Assembly: GCF_020831405.1 (NCBI RefSeq)
Contig: NZ_JAJHPU010000031.1
Location: 186,001 to 250,000, forward strand
Source of the DNA: Pseudomonas oryzagri
Lineage (GTDB): Bacteria; Pseudomonadota; Gammaproteobacteria; Pseudomonadales; Pseudomonadaceae
Length of the DNA: 64,000 nt
Direction: 5' to 3'
Shown here: in pieces, positions 1-8,974 of the stretch
Numbering within the stretch: position 1 is the stretch's first letter
Layout: the number at the start of each line of letters is the position of its first letter
The notes under the pieces: generated by a model
The model's database searches: none
What the model was told of the DNA's origin: nothing
Seen by the model: only the letters and a program-made list of their open reading frames with translations
Position numbers and translations under genes: made by a program

Positions 1-298
1 AGGGCCAGTGGATCAGGGTGAGGTCGACCCGCTCCAGGCCGAGCTTTTCCAGGCTCTCGCGCAGGCTGGGGATAAGTTTTCCGGCGGCGAGGTTGTCGGT
101 CCAGATCTTGGTGGTGACGAACAGCTCTTCACGGGCCACGCCGCTGTCGGCGATGGCCTGGCCGACGGCGGCCTCGTTGCCGTAGATCTGCGCGGTGTCG
201 ATGTGCCGGTAGCCGAGTTCCAGGCCGCTGCGCAGCGAGTCGATGACGATCTGGTCCTGGAGACGGAAGGTGCCGAGGCCAAGGGATGGGATCTGCAT
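1..298 (-). CDS. dkgB: Aldo/keto reductase, DkgB type (3' end outside the window)
   Basis: This is the N-terminal part of an NADPH-dependent aldo/keto reductase of the 2,5-diketo-D-gluconate reductase B kind, which reduces small carbonyls in the cytoplasm. The translation begins [13 protein letters not shown] and carries the family hallmarks [14 protein letters not shown] (catalytic Asp and Tyr) and TTKIWTDN. The ATG at 298 has an AGGAG ribosome site about 8 bases upstream. It lies 16 bases downstream of the MFS gene on the same strand, so the two are probably co-transcribed. In E. coli dkgB also sits near a LysR gene (yafC). About 99 residues are visible; the rest runs off the window edge. 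Confidence 0.85.
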   Translation of the reverse strand, partial: MQIPSLGLGTFRLQDQIVIDSLRSGLELGYRHIDTAQIYGNEAAVGQAIADSGVAREELFVTTKIWTDNLAAGKLIPSLRESLEKLGLERVDLTLIHWP

Positions 299-314
299 GG
301 GGATATCTCCTGGA

Positions 315-1523
315 TCAGTGGCCGGCGACCAGCGCCGAATGGGTTTGAGCAAGTTCGGCCGGCGGATCGCGGCGCTCCAGGCGGCCGGCCCAGGCGGTCA
401 GGAGCAGGGCGCCGAGCACCACCAGCGCGCCGATCCAGGCGGTATGGATCAGCCCGAGGCCGGCGACGATGTGCCCGCCGAGCCAGGCGCCGCCGGCGAT
501 GCCGAGGTTGAAGGCGGCGATGTTCAGCCCGGAGGCGACGTCCACCGCCTGCGGCGCGTGCTGCTGCGCCTGGCGCACCACGTAGAGCTGCAGGCCGGGT
601 ACGTTGCCGAAGGCCACGGCGCCCCACAGCAGCACGGTGAGCAGCGCCAGCCAGGGGTTGGCGGCGGTGAAGGTGAGCGCCAGCAGCACGGCGGCGAGCA
701 GGGCGAAGATCAGCTTGAGCGCGCCGATCGGTCCGCGGCGGTCGGCCAGCTTGCCGCCCCAGATGTTGCCGACCGCCACCGAGACGCCGTAGACCAGCAA
801 CACCACGCCGACCATCGAGGCGTCGAAGCCGCTGACCTCCTGGAGGATGGGCGCGAGGAAGGTGAAGGCGGTGAAGGTGCCGCCGTAGCCCAGCGCGGTC
901 ATCGCGTAGACCAGCAGCAGGCGCGGCTGCCTGAGCACCGCCAGCTGGGTGAGCAGGGCGGCCGGCGGCGCGTGGCGGATGTCGCGCGGCACGAACAGCA
1001 GGCTGCCGACGAAGGCGATCACCCCCAGCGCGGACACGGCGAGGAAGGTCTCCCGCCAACCCAGGTGCTGGCCGATAAAGGTGCCCAGCGGCACACCGGT
1101 GACCAGCGCCACGGTCAGCCCGGTGAACATGATGGCGATGGCGCTGGCCGCCTTCTCCTTGGCCACCAGGCTGGTGGCGATGGTCGAGCCGATCGAGAAG
1201 AACACGCCGTGGGCCAGGCCGGTGACGATGCGCGCGGCGATCAGCGACTCGTAGCCGGGCGCCTGCCAGGCCAGCAGGTTGCCGGCGGTGAACAGCACCA
1301 TCAGGCCGAGCAGCAGGGCCTTGCGCGGCACCCGGCCGGTCAGCGCGGTGAGCAGCGGGGCGCCGACCGCCACGCCGAGGGCGTAGAGGCTGACCAAGAG
1401 GCCCGCCGAGGGCAGGTCGACGCCGAGGTCGGCGGCGATGGTGGGCAGAAGGCCGACGATGACGAACTCCGTCGTGCCGATGGCAAAGGCGCTCAGCGTG
1501 AGCGCGAGCAGGGCGATGGGCAT
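315..1523 (-). CDS. MFS efflux transporter, AraJ/SotB-like (DHA1 family)
   Basis: This is a 402-residue inner-membrane drug:proton antiporter-type permease with about 12 hydrophobic segments. The first segment reads [12 protein letters not shown], typical of the AraJ/SotB/NepI group, and a degenerate motif A ([13 protein letters not shown]) follows helix 2. The ATG at 1523 is preferred over the TTG at 1538 because GGAG sits 9 bases before it. It is divergent from the LysR gene at 1624 and followed by dkgB, so the LysR protein probably controls an exporter plus reductase pair. The substrate cannot be read from the sequence; sugars, purines or drugs are all possible for this subfamily. Confidence 0.85.
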   Translation of the reverse strand: MPIALLALTLSAFAIGTTEFVIVGLLPTIAADLGVDLPSAGLLVSLYALGVAVGAPLLTALTGRVPRKALLLGLMVLFTAGNLLAWQAPGYESLIAARIVTGLAHGVFFSIGSTIATSLVAKEKAASAIAIMFTGLTVALVTGVPLGTFIGQHLGWRETFLAVSALGVIAFVGSLLFVPRDIRHAPPAALLTQLAVLRQPRLLLVYAMTALGYGGTFTAFTFLAPILQEVSGFDASMVGVVLLVYGVSVAVGNIWGGKLADRRGPIGALKLIFALLAAVLLALTFTAANPWLALLTVLLWGAVAFGNVPGLQLYVVRQAQQHAPQAVDVASGLNIAAFNLGIAGGAWLGGHIVAGLGLIHTAWIGALVVLGALLLTAWAGRLERRDPPAELAQTHSALVAGH

Positions 1524-1623
1524 GGATTGGCTCCGCAAGGGACTGGATGGCGTGCAGTCTCCACGGCAGACTCATGCGGAAAAACCCGGTAGTGCGCCAA
1601 AGATATTTGCCGAGGAGTCACGA

Positions 1624-2529
1624 ATGAAGACCAGCCTGGACGAGCTGCAGGCCTTCACCCAAGTGGTGGACGGCGGCTCGATCACCGCCGCCGCCGAGCA
1701 GCTGGGGCAGACCGCCTCGGGCATCAGCCGCGCCCTCGGCCGTCTCGAGGAGAAGCTCGGCGTCACCCTGCTGCGCCGCACCACCCGGCGCCTGGAGCTG
1801 ACCGAGGAGGGCGCGCTGTTCCTCGCCCAGGCGCGGCGCATCGTCGCCGCCGTGGAGGACGCCGAGGAGCAGATGAGCCTGCGTCGGCAGGCCCCGGCCG
1901 GACGCCTGCGGGTCAACGCCGCCTCGCCCTTTATGCTGCATGTGCTCGTACCCTTGGTCGCCGGATTCCGTCAGCGCTATCCGCTGATCGAGCTGGAGCT
2001 GAACAGCAACGACCAGATCATCGATCTGCTGGAGCAGCGCACCGACCTCGCCATCCGCATCGGCGCGCTGCGCGACTCCAGCCTGCACGCGCGGCCGCTG
2101 GGGCGCAGCCGCGTCCGCGTGCTGGCCAGCCCGAGCTACCTGGCCGCGCGCGGCATGCCGCGCACACCGGCCGAGCTGGACGGCCACGACCTGCTCGGCT
2201 TCACCCAGCCCGACAGCCTCAACCTGTGGCCGCTGCGCCACGAGCAGGGCGACCAGCTGCCGATCGCGCCGACGCTCAAGGCCTCCAGTGGCGAGACCCT
2301 GCGCCAGCTGGCGCTGGCCGGCGCCGGGCTGGTCTGCCTGTCGGATTTCATGACCGCCGAGGATCGGCGCAGCGGCACGCTGGTGGAGGTGCTGGCCGCG
2401 CACAGCGCCGACACCCGCCAGCCGATCAACGCCGTGTACTACCGCAACACCGCGCTGGCGGCACGCATCGCCTGTTTCCTCGACTACCTGAGCGAATGCC
2501 TGGCCGGGCAGGACTGGGCGAAGTCCTGA
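1624..2529 (+). CDS. LysR-family transcriptional regulator (YafC-like)
   Basis: This is a 301-residue LysR-type regulator. It has an N-terminal winged helix-turn-helix (about residues 1-60, FTQVVDGGSITAAAEQLGQT) and a C-terminal effector-binding domain from about residue 90. The ATG at 1624 follows GAGGAG; longer in-frame starts would run back into the divergent MFS gene. LysR genes that face a target across a short intergenic region (here 100 bp) usually regulate it and themselves, so the MFS-dkgB pair is the likely target. The pairing with dkgB recalls E. coli YafC. The inducer is unknown. Confidence 0.85.
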   Translation: MKTSLDELQAFTQVVDGGSITAAAEQLGQTASGISRALGRLEEKLGVTLLRRTTRRLELTEEGALFLAQARRIVAAVEDAEEQMSLRRQAPAGRLRVNAASPFMLHVLVPLVAGFRQRYPLIELELNSNDQIIDLLEQRTDLAIRIGALRDSSLHARPLGRSRVRVLASPSYLAARGMPRTPAELDGHDLLGFTQPDSLNLWPLRHEQGDQLPIAPTLKASSGETLRQLALAGAGLVCLSDFMTAEDRRSGTLVEVLAAHSADTRQPINAVYYRNTALAARIACFLDYLSECLAGQDWAKS

Positions 2530-2675
2530 GCGGGCGGCCGCCGACAGGGTCGCGCCGCCCTGCCGCAGCGCGCGCGGCGTGGCGAGCGCACAGGCGCCAC
2601 GACCACCCGGACTTCATGCGCGAGGTCAGCGCGCGAGTAGCGCGGGTATCTGTAGCTTGCCGGCCGCCGCACGCC

Positions 2676-3194
2676 TCAGTACGGCGCGCGGCCCAGGTAG
2701 TTGCCCTTGGGCTCGTAGTGGCACACCACGATCTCCTTGTCGTCGCAGGCACTGACGCCGCAGCCGAGCTGACGGGTATCGCGCCAGACCATCTGCGTGT
2801 AGTGGCCGGCGGGCGCCCAGTTGTGCGCACGCAGCGGGCCGCCGCGATAGCGGCGCCGCTCGGCGGCCCAGGCCTGGGCGGCGTCGCCCACCCCGTAGTA
2901 GCCGGCGGTGCCGATGAACAGGTTCTCGCCGTAGCGCGAGCCGCGGCTGTGGCGCATCCGGCAGCTGCTGTCGGCCAGGTGGTCGGCCCAGCGCTGGGCG
3001 CTGGTGGCGACCTGCGGCGACCAGCGCAGCGGCGGCACGCGCACCTGCGCACGCGCGCGGTTGTGCTCTTGCAGCAGGGTGCGCACCTCGCCGCGGTCGA
3101 GGCGCGAGCCGGTCGAGGCGAAGGCGTCGGCGGAGGCGAACAGCAGCAGGGCGGCGAGGCAGGAGGACAGCAGGCGGGCAGGGCGGCGGTGCAT
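2676..3194 (-). CDS. Secreted CAP/SCP-domain protein
   Basis: This is a 172-residue exported protein made of a signal peptide (about residues 1-26, hydrophobic stretch LAALLLFASADAFA) and one CAP domain. Family signatures are clear: EHNRARAQVRVPPLRW at the start of the domain, GENLF, HYTQMVWRDT, GCGVSACDD and a final VCHYEPKGN. Cysteines near residues 145, 150 and 158 could form disulfides. CAP proteins are extracytoplasmic, and their bacterial functions are mostly undefined. The ATG at 3194 was chosen because it opens the signal peptide. It has no operon partner: its neighbours are convergent (LysR) and divergent (FUSC). Confidence 0.88.
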   Translation of the reverse strand: MHRRPARLLSSCLAALLLFASADAFASTGSRLDRGEVRTLLQEHNRARAQVRVPPLRWSPQVATSAQRWADHLADSSCRMRHSRGSRYGENLFIGTAGYYGVGDAAQAWAAERRRYRGGPLRAHNWAPAGHYTQMVWRDTRQLGCGVSACDDKEIVVCHYEPKGNYLGRAPY

Positions 3195-3483
3195 GGGGGA
3201 TTTTTCCCGTGACAGGGTGGAGGGACCGAGCACAGACCATCCGCCGCGGGCCGCGTTCTCGGGCGGCGCCGCGAGCCGACGAGTGCCCGCCGGAAAGCGG
3301 GCGCAGTCGCGCCTTTCGCCCGCCGCCGCCACCGGCGACCGGCCCGCTGCAGGCGTCGGCGCGCCCCGCTGCACGCAGCACTTGCGCCCGCACCGCGATT
3401 GCCGCGATAAGCAGCTACACGGCGGCGGCGCGCGGCGGACGGAGCGGGGCCGCGCCCGCGGTCCATCGGCACAGGAGCAGGCG

Positions 3484-4581
3484 ATGCAAGGCAAACGGGC
3501 GCAAGTGAAACGACTGCTGCAGGCCCAGTGGCGGCAGCTGGTGACCATCAACCCCAGCGACCGGCCGTGGCAGAAGCCGTTCGCCGCCGCGCTGGCCAGC
3601 GGCCTGCCGCTGCTGATCGGCGCGCTGCTCGGGCGCATGGACTACGGGCTGGTGGCCTCGCTGGGCGGCCTGGTGTTCCTCTACACGCCGCGCACGCCGC
3701 TCTACCACCGCATGCTGACGGTGATGACCTGCGCCTTCGCGATGATCGCCTGCTATGCGCTGGGGCTGTTGAGCAACTTCGTGCCGGTGCTGAAGGTGCC
3801 GGCGCTGGTGTTCGTCACCGTGCTGGTGAGCATGGCCTGCCGCTTCTACGGCCTGGGCGTGCCGGGCAGCCTGTTCTTCGTGTTGGCCGCCTCGCTCGGC
3901 GCCTACACGCCGCTGACCTGGGAGCAGGTGCCGCTGATGGTCGGCCTGCTGGCGATGGGCGCCCTGCTGGCCTGCCTGATCGCCTTCTTCTACAGCGCCC
4001 ATATCCTGCGCTCGCGCGAGCCCGATCCGGCGCCGCCGCTGCCGGTGCCGACCTTCGACTTCGTGGTGTTCGACTCGGTGGTGATCGGCCTGTTCGTCGG
4101 CCTGGCGCTGGCCATCGCCCAGCTCCTGCAGCTGGAGAAGGCCTACTGGGTGCCGGTCAGCTGCCTGGCGGTGATCCAGGGCGCCTCGCTGCAGGCGGTG
4201 TGGAACCGCCAGCTGCACCGCCTGCTCGGCACCGTGATCGGCCTGCTGCTGGCCTGGGGGCTGCTCCTGCTGCCGCTGGATCGCTGGAGCGTCACCCTGG
4301 CGATGATGCTGCTGGCCTTCGTGGTCGAGACCGCGGTGGTGCGCCACTACGGCTTCGCGGTGATCTTCATCACGCCGATGACCATCCTCCTCGCCGAGGC
4401 CGCCAGCCTCGGCCAGGGCCCGGTCGCCGCGCTGATCGAGGCGCGCTTCTACGACACCCTGCTCGGCTGCCTGGTCGGCCTCGCCGGTGGCGTATGCCTG
4501 CACAGCGCACGCTTTCGCGCGCTGGTCGGCGGGCAGCTGCGCCGGCTGGTGCCGGCGCGCTTCGGGCGCGGCGGCGACTAG
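3484..4581 (+). CDS. FUSC-family inner-membrane protein
   Basis: This is a 365-residue membrane protein of the FUSC (fusaric acid resistance / aromatic acid exporter) superfamily. It has two blocks of hydrophobic helices, roughly residues 35-170 and 195-340, separated by a short charged linker (HILRSREPDPAPPLPVP). It is shorter than AaeB-type proteins, which carry an extra cytoplasmic domain, and resembles the minimal bacterial form. The ATG at 3484 has AGGAGCAGG upstream; longer frames to the left are low-complexity. No periplasmic adaptor gene is adjacent, so export is inferred only from the family. Confidence 0.8.
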   Translation: MQGKRAQVKRLLQAQWRQLVTINPSDRPWQKPFAAALASGLPLLIGALLGRMDYGLVASLGGLVFLYTPRTPLYHRMLTVMTCAFAMIACYALGLLSNFVPVLKVPALVFVTVLVSMACRFYGLGVPGSLFFVLAASLGAYTPLTWEQVPLMVGLLAMGALLACLIAFFYSAHILRSREPDPAPPLPVPTFDFVVFDSVVIGLFVGLALAIAQLLQLEKAYWVPVSCLAVIQGASLQAVWNRQLHRLLGTVIGLLLAWGLLLLPLDRWSVTLAMMLLAFVVETAVVRHYGFAVIFITPMTILLAEAASLGQGPVAALIEARFYDTLLGCLVGLAGGVCLHSARFRALVGGQLRRLVPARFGRGGD

Positions 4582-4982
4582 AGAAACAGCGGCGGCAACT
4601 TGCTCGCCACCCAGAGCACGTACAGGCTCACGACCAGCCGCGCCAGCCAGGTCCAGAGCCGAAGACCGGTGTTGACCGCGCAGCGCCAGACCACCACCAG
4701 GGACAACACCGCGAAGGCGAAGGTCGGCGGGGCGTATATCGCCCGGATGATGGTCTCGCTGCCCAAGCCGGTCGCGCGCTTGAGAGCGATGACGATATCC
4801 ATAAACAGGGCTGTCGGCAGGCCGAAAGCCAGAGCCAACCAGAGCAGGTTGAAGCCGAGAAAGTAGAACAGCCAGAAGGCCTTCCACAGCGGCTGGCTGC
4901 CGTCCAGGTAGCCGCCCAGGCCACCCGCGGCGGGTGGGGGCGTGGAGGTTGCGGGGGAGAGATAGGGGTTGTCGTCGCTCAT
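4578..4982 (-). CDS. Small inner-membrane protein of unknown function
   Basis: This is a 134-residue protein. A proline-rich cytoplasmic-looking N-terminus (MSDDNPYLSPATSTPPP) is followed by about three or four hydrophobic segments from residue 33 (WKAFWLFYFLGFNLLWLALAF). I do not recognise a family. The ATG at 4982 is preceded by AAGGA at a good distance and removes a low-complexity extension. The gene ends tail-to-tail with the FUSC gene, sharing four bases (CTAG), which is compatible with antisense effects but not evidence for them. Confidence 0.65.
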   Translation of the reverse strand: MSDDNPYLSPATSTPPPAAGGLGGYLDGSQPLWKAFWLFYFLGFNLLWLALAFGLPTALFMDIVIALKRATGLGSETIIRAIYAPPTFAFAVLSLVVVWRCAVNTGLRLWTWLARLVVSLYVLWVASKLPPLFL

Positions 4983-5058
4983 CGGGGCATCCTTGCCTGG
5001 CCTGGGAGTCGTCGCGGCCGACACTATCCCATCGGCCAGCGCCAAACCAACCAGCGCC

Positions 5059-5913
5059 TCACCCCAGGCGCCGTCCCAGCCGGTTGAGTCCCATGGCGGC
5101 GAGGATCACCGCGCCGCCGGCGGCCAGTCGCGGCAGGTCGGCGTCGCGGTTCCAGATCAGCAGGTTGACCACGAGGCCGGCCGGCACGTGCAGCTCGTTG
5201 AGCACCGCCAGGGTGCCGGCGCTCACCCGGGTGCTGCCCTTGACCCACCAGTACATGCCCAGCGCGGTGGCGAACAGGCCCATCCACAGCAGCACGCCCC
5301 ACTGCACGCCGGTCTGCGGCAACCTGGCCGGATTGCCGAACAGCAGGAACGAGGGCAGGGCGAGGAGCAGCGCGCCGAGGAAGAAGTGGCCGAAGTAGCG
5401 CGGCAGCGGCTGCGCCACCGGATAGCGGACGAGCAGCTGGCGGCACAGCACCTGGCCGGCGGCGAAGGTGGCGTTGGCGACCTGCAGGAGCAGGAAGCCG
5501 AGCAGGTAGTCGCCCGCCAGCGGCTGGAAGCGGATGATCGCCCCGCCGCCCACCGCCACCGCGGCGGCGAGCAGCGCCCAGGGATTGAAGCGCCGCGCCA
5601 GGGCGTCGTCGAGCAGGGTCACGTAGATCGGCGTGAGCACGGTGAACAGCAGCACCTCGGGCACGCTCAGCACCGTGAAGCTGCGGTACAGGCACAGGTA
5701 GGTGACGCCGAACTGCAGCGCGCCGGCCAGCCACAGGCCGGCCAGCAGGCGCCGCGGCAGGCCGCGCCAGACGGTGAACGGCAGGAACACCAGGGCGGCG
5801 ATGACCACCCGCGCCAGCACGGCGAAGTCGCTGTCCACCTGGCCGGCCAGGTACTCGCCGATCAGGCTGAAGGAAAAGGCCCAGAGCAGGGTGACGACGA
5901 GCAGGTAGGGCAT
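5059..5913 (-). CDS. EamA/DMT-family permease
   Basis: This is a 284-residue drug/metabolite transporter with the usual ten transmembrane helices formed by two EamA repeats (about residues 1-135 and 145-280). The opening MPYLLVVTLLWAFSFSLIGEYL is typical of the carboxylate/amino-acid export subgroup. A GAGG ribosome site precedes the ATG at 5913. The gene stands alone between the small membrane protein and ybaL on the same strand, with gaps of 76 and 79 bp. The substrate is unknown. Confidence 0.8.
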   Translation of the reverse strand: MPYLLVVTLLWAFSFSLIGEYLAGQVDSDFAVLARVVIAALVFLPFTVWRGLPRRLLAGLWLAGALQFGVTYLCLYRSFTVLSVPEVLLFTVLTPIYVTLLDDALARRFNPWALLAAAVAVGGGAIIRFQPLAGDYLLGFLLLQVANATFAAGQVLCRQLLVRYPVAQPLPRYFGHFFLGALLLALPSFLLFGNPARLPQTGVQWGVLLWMGLFATALGMYWWVKGSTRVSAGTLAVLNELHVPAGLVVNLLIWNRDADLPRLAAGGAVILAAMGLNRLGRRLG

Positions 5914-5971
5914 GGCGGCGCCTCGCGACGGAACGGCCGCGGATCATAGGCCGCGCGGCACGGGGCGTCGA

Positions 5972-5992
5972 GGCGAGCGCCCGGCGCTCGCC
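5972..5992. terminator. Perfect hairpin at the end of ybaL
   Basis: GGCGAGCGC-CCG-GCGCTCGCC forms a perfect 9-bp stem with a 3-base loop directly beside the ybaL stop codon. There is no T-run, so it is at best a weak or Rho-assisted terminator, or an mRNA 3' stabiliser. Confidence 0.4.
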
Positions 5993-7732
5993 TCAGGCCG
6001 CCGAGCCCTGGTCGCCGGCGGCCGGCGCCTTGTCGGTGGGAGGCGCGAACTTGGCCAGCACGTGCTCCTGCATGCCGCGCGCCAGCTCCTCCTCGTCGAA
6101 GAACACCGCACCGAGCTGGTCGCGGCGGAAGACGTCCACCGCCTCGGCGCTGCCGCTGCGGATGACGATCTCGATGGGCGGATTGAGCGCGCGGGCGATC
6201 TCCACCATGCGCTGCACGTTGCGCGGGTGGGAGGTGGCGATCACCAGCATGGCGGCGTCGGCGATGTGCGCCTGGATCAGCGTGCCCGGGTCGGCGGAGT
6301 CGCCGCTCACCGCGGCGATGCCCTGGCGGCGCAGCTGCTCGACGTGCTCGCGATTCTGCTCGACCACCACGAAGGGGATCTGCCGCTCGGCCAGCGCGCC
6401 GGTCACCCGCCGGCCGACCCGGCCGTAGCCGACCACCACCACCTGGCCGGCCAGATAGTGCTGTTCGGTGCTGGTCGGCAGCACCGCCAGCGAGTCCTCG
6501 CGGCTTTCCAGCTCGCGCGCCAGGGCCGAGCGGCGCAGCGCCAGCGCGCGCAGCGGCTGGATCGCGGAGAACAGGAAGGGATTGAGGGCGATGGAAATCA
6601 GCGCGCCGGCCAGCACCAGGCTCAGGCCTTCCTCCGGCAGCAGGCCGAGCGACAGGCCGAGGCCGGCGAGGATGAAGGAGAACTCGCCGATCTGCGCCAG
6701 GCTCGCGCCGACGGTCAGCGCGGTGTTCAGCGGGTAGCGCAGCAGCAGGACCAGCACCGCGGCGGCCAGGGTCTTGCCGAACACGATGATGGCGACCACC
6801 GCCAGCACGTGCAGCGGCTCCTCGACCAGCACCTTGGGGTCGAACAGCATGCCGACTGAGACGAAGAACAGCACGGCGAAAGCGTCGCGCAGCGGCAGCG
6901 ACTCCTCGGCGGCGCGATGGCTGAGGTCGGACTCGCGCATCACCATGCCGGCGAAGAACGCGCCGAGGGCGAAGGACACGTTGAACAATACCGCCGCGCC
7001 GTAGGCGATGCCGATCGCGATGGCGACCACCGCCAGGGTGAACAGCTCGCGCGAACCGGTGCGCGCCACCTGGAAGAGCAGCCAGGGCAGCACGCGACGC
7101 CCGGCGACCAGCATCACCGCGATGAAGGCGCCGACCTGCAGCAGGGTCTCGCCGATGGTCAGCCACAGCGGCACCTCGACCGTGTCGGTGGCGGCCGCCT
7201 TGCCGCCGAGCACGCCGGCCAGCGGCGGCAGCAGGACCAGCACCAGCACGGTGGCCAGGTCTTCGACCACCAGCCAGCCGACGGCGATGCGGCCGTTCAT
7301 CGATTCGAGGAGGCCGCGCGCCTCCAGCGCCTTGAGCAGCACCACAGTGCTGGCGCAGGACAGCGACAGGCCGAATACCAGACTGGCGCCCAGGCTCCAG
7401 TCCCAGCCGTAGGCCACCGCCATGCCCAGCAGGGTGGCCACCGTCATCTGCACCAGGGCGCCGGGCAGGGCGATCTTCTTCACCGCCAGCAGGTCGTCGA
7501 GGGAGAAGTGCAGGCCGACGCCGAACATCAGCAGCATCACGCCGATCTCCGACAGCTGGGAGGCGAGGCCGACGTCGGCGGTGAAACCCGGGGTGGCCGG
7601 GCCGATCAGGATGCCGGCCAGCAGGTAGCCGACCAGCGCGGGCAGCTTGAGTTTCTCGGCGAGAAAGCCGAACACCAGGGCCAGGCCGAAACCGCCGGCC
7701 AGGATGGTGATCAGGGGTATGTTGTGCTCCAT
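5993..7732 (-). CDS. ybaL: Kef/YbaL-type cation:proton antiporter with RCK domain
   Basis: This is a 579-residue CPA2-family antiporter, an inner-membrane potassium or sodium/proton exchanger of the KefB/KefC/YbaL type. About 12 transmembrane helices (residues 5-395) form the Na_H_exchanger domain, including the conserved GxxxP-rich start (LVGYLLAGILIGPATPG) and the paired VVED motif. A cytoplasmic TrkA-N/RCK domain begins near residue 435 (VVVVGYGRVGRRV, the Rossmann GxGxxG). The start at 7732 follows AAGGAG. YbaL is the closest named relative; whether glutathione adducts gate it as in KefC is not visible. It is co-directional with cowN, 157 bp upstream. Confidence 0.87.
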   Translation of the reverse strand: MEHNIPLITILAGGFGLALVFGFLAEKLKLPALVGYLLAGILIGPATPGFTADVGLASQLSEIGVMLLMFGVGLHFSLDDLLAVKKIALPGALVQMTVATLLGMAVAYGWDWSLGASLVFGLSLSCASTVVLLKALEARGLLESMNGRIAVGWLVVEDLATVLVLVLLPPLAGVLGGKAAATDTVEVPLWLTIGETLLQVGAFIAVMLVAGRRVLPWLLFQVARTGSRELFTLAVVAIAIGIAYGAAVLFNVSFALGAFFAGMVMRESDLSHRAAEESLPLRDAFAVLFFVSVGMLFDPKVLVEEPLHVLAVVAIIVFGKTLAAAVLVLLLRYPLNTALTVGASLAQIGEFSFILAGLGLSLGLLPEEGLSLVLAGALISIALNPFLFSAIQPLRALALRRSALARELESREDSLAVLPTSTEQHYLAGQVVVVGYGRVGRRVTGALAERQIPFVVVEQNREHVEQLRRQGIAAVSGDSADPGTLIQAHIADAAMLVIATSHPRNVQRMVEIARALNPPIEIVIRSGSAEAVDVFRRDQLGAVFFDEEELARGMQEHVLAKFAPPTDKAPAAGDQGSAA

Positions 7733-7889
7733 CGGCGCTCCTTCGACGCTGCGGCCTCCCGGCCGGGGTGAAATGTCGGCAGGGCTACAGGATCGCGGCG
7801 GGGTGCGCGAGGGTCGAGCGAAAGTTGCCGGAAATTGGTACAGGATGTTAGCGGTCGCCGGCGCGGGGCGGACGCACCGGCGCCCGGCT

Positions 7890-8186
7890 TCAACAGCAGT
7901 CGTCCTCGACCCGCTCGAGCAGCGCCAGCGCCGCGCTGTCGGCATGCCGGGCGAACAGTTCGTGGATCACGTTGACCTGCGCGTGCAGCAGCAGGCGCGC
8001 GTCGGCCTCCGAGCCGTCGCGGCTGCCGAGCTTGGCGCGGAAGTAGGCGCACAGCGGGCAGTCGCCGGCGTCCTGCTCGAGGTAGTGGCGGATGCGCGCG
8101 TAGATGGCGCGGATGCAGCGGTCGCAGTCGATGTAGGGCAGTTGCCGGGCACCGACGATGCTGCGATAGGTGATGGTGGCGCTCAT
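7890..8186 (-). CDS. cowN: N2-fixation sustaining protein CowN
   Basis: This is a 98-residue cytoplasmic protein matching the CowN family, small proteins that keep nitrogenase turning over when carbon monoxide is present. I recognised it by the N-terminal [18 protein letters not shown] segment, the middle block [11 protein letters not shown] and, most characteristically, the C-terminal pattern [11 protein letters not shown] followed by [13 protein letters not shown]. CowN proteins end in an acidic stretch and a Cys-Cys pair. The ATG at 8186 removes a low-complexity extension. It is the last gene of the cluster and lies 82 bp after cooA, with a CooA-type site in between. Compared with my memory of other CowN sequences, the extra cysteines in the middle block are unusual. 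The family call rests on motif recall, not a search. Confidence 0.8.
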   Translation of the reverse strand: MSATITYRSIVGARQLPYIDCDRCIRAIYARIRHYLEQDAGDCPLCAYFRAKLGSRDGSEADARLLLHAQVNVIHELFARHADSAALALLERVEDDCC

Positions 8187-8266
8187 GGCGTTCCTCGCGG
8201 GCGGTGCCGTCGCCGGGATGGCGGCGGCCGGACGCGTCCATGCTAGGAGGCCGTGGCGGGGGAGTC

Positions 8267-8282
8267 TGTCAGCCGGCCGACA
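8267..8282 (-). promoter_or_regulatory. CooA-type operator ahead of cowN
   Basis: TGTCAGCCGGCCGACA fits the Rhodospirillum CooA consensus TGTCA-N6-CGACA exactly. It overlaps the cooA stop codon and is 81 bp upstream of the cowN ATG. On the cowN strand a -10-like TAGCAT lies at 8245-8240, predicting a start near 8233. The operator centre would then be about 41 bp upstream, the class II activator position. This is an inference from position and consensus. Confidence 0.7.
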
Positions 8283-8949
8283 CCTGCGGCGCCTGGCTGC
8301 GCGCGCGCAGCAGGTCGATGCGGTGGACGACGAAGGCACCGTTGCCGGCGCGGCTGAGGATGCCTTCGCGGGCCAGCCGATTGAGCAGCGAGGACAGCGT
8401 CTGCCGGGTGGTGCCGAGCAGGTGGGCGATGTCCTCGGTGGTCAGATCCAGCGCCAGGTGCCACTGGCCGCCCTGCGCCACGCCCTTGCGCGCCAGCATG
8501 CCGTCGAGAAAGCGCGCCAGGCGGCCTTCGACGTCGCGGAAGGCCAGATCCTCGATGATCCGCATGGAATTGCCGAGCGCCGCGCCCAGGACGCGCAGCA
8601 GCGCCGGGGTGGCGCCGGGCAGGCTGGTCAGCCGGCCCATCACCGCGGCGGTTTCCGCCACCAGCACCTCGCTGTCGCCCACCGCCTGCAGGTAGGCGCG
8701 GCTGTGGGTGCTGTACAGGTCGCCGGGCTCGAGAAAGGCCAGGGTGTACTCCTTGTCGTCGAAGGCGAGGAACACCCGGATCCGCCCCGCGCGCAGGATA
8801 AACACACTGTCGCGCTGGCCGTGCGGGGCGCCGAGCATTTCCCCCTTCACCAGGCGGCGCGGGCGAAAGCCCTCCAGCAGCGCGGCGCGGGCCAGCTCGG
8901 GGAGCTGGTCGAGCAGGGCCCGCTGGCGGTCGGGGTGGGGGTGCGACAT
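8269..8949 (-). CDS. cooA: CO-sensing heme activator CooA (Crp/Fnr superfamily)
   Basis: This is a 226-residue Crp/Fnr-family activator that resembles CooA more than Crp or Anr. The effector domain contains [10 protein letters not shown] and [16 protein letters not shown], aligning with the CooA heme pocket around Cys75/His77. Here the histidine (H82), the ferrous-heme ligand, is kept, but the ferric-state cysteine is Ser80. The long dimer helix ([19 protein letters not shown]) is nearly CooA-identical, and the recognition helix has the RQT of CooA ([13 protein letters not shown]). There are no Fnr-type iron-sulfur cysteines. AGGAGG stands before the ATG. It is sixth in the nif-support operon, directly ahead of its likely target cowN. 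Confidence 0.82.
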   Translation of the reverse strand: MSHPHPDRQRALLDQLPELARAALLEGFRPRRLVKGEMLGAPHGQRDSVFILRAGRIRVFLAFDDKEYTLAFLEPGDLYSTHSRAYLQAVGDSEVLVAETAAVMGRLTSLPGATPALLRVLGAALGNSMRIIEDLAFRDVEGRLARFLDGMLARKGVAQGGQWHLALDLTTEDIAHLLGTTRQTLSSLLNRLAREGILSRAGNGAFVVHRIDLLRARSQAPQVSAG

Positions 8950-8974
8950 GGAGCCTCCTGTTGGTGCGGGCGCT

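Noticed and set aside
1524-1623. LysR operator between the MFS gene and the LysR gene at 1624
   Set aside because: A site surely exists by family rule, but no convincing dyad with T-N11-A could be singled out in the 100 bp.
8269-8949. The Crp-family regulator as Anr/Dnr
   Set aside because: No N-terminal iron-sulfur cysteines, and the effector pocket and dimer helix follow CooA.
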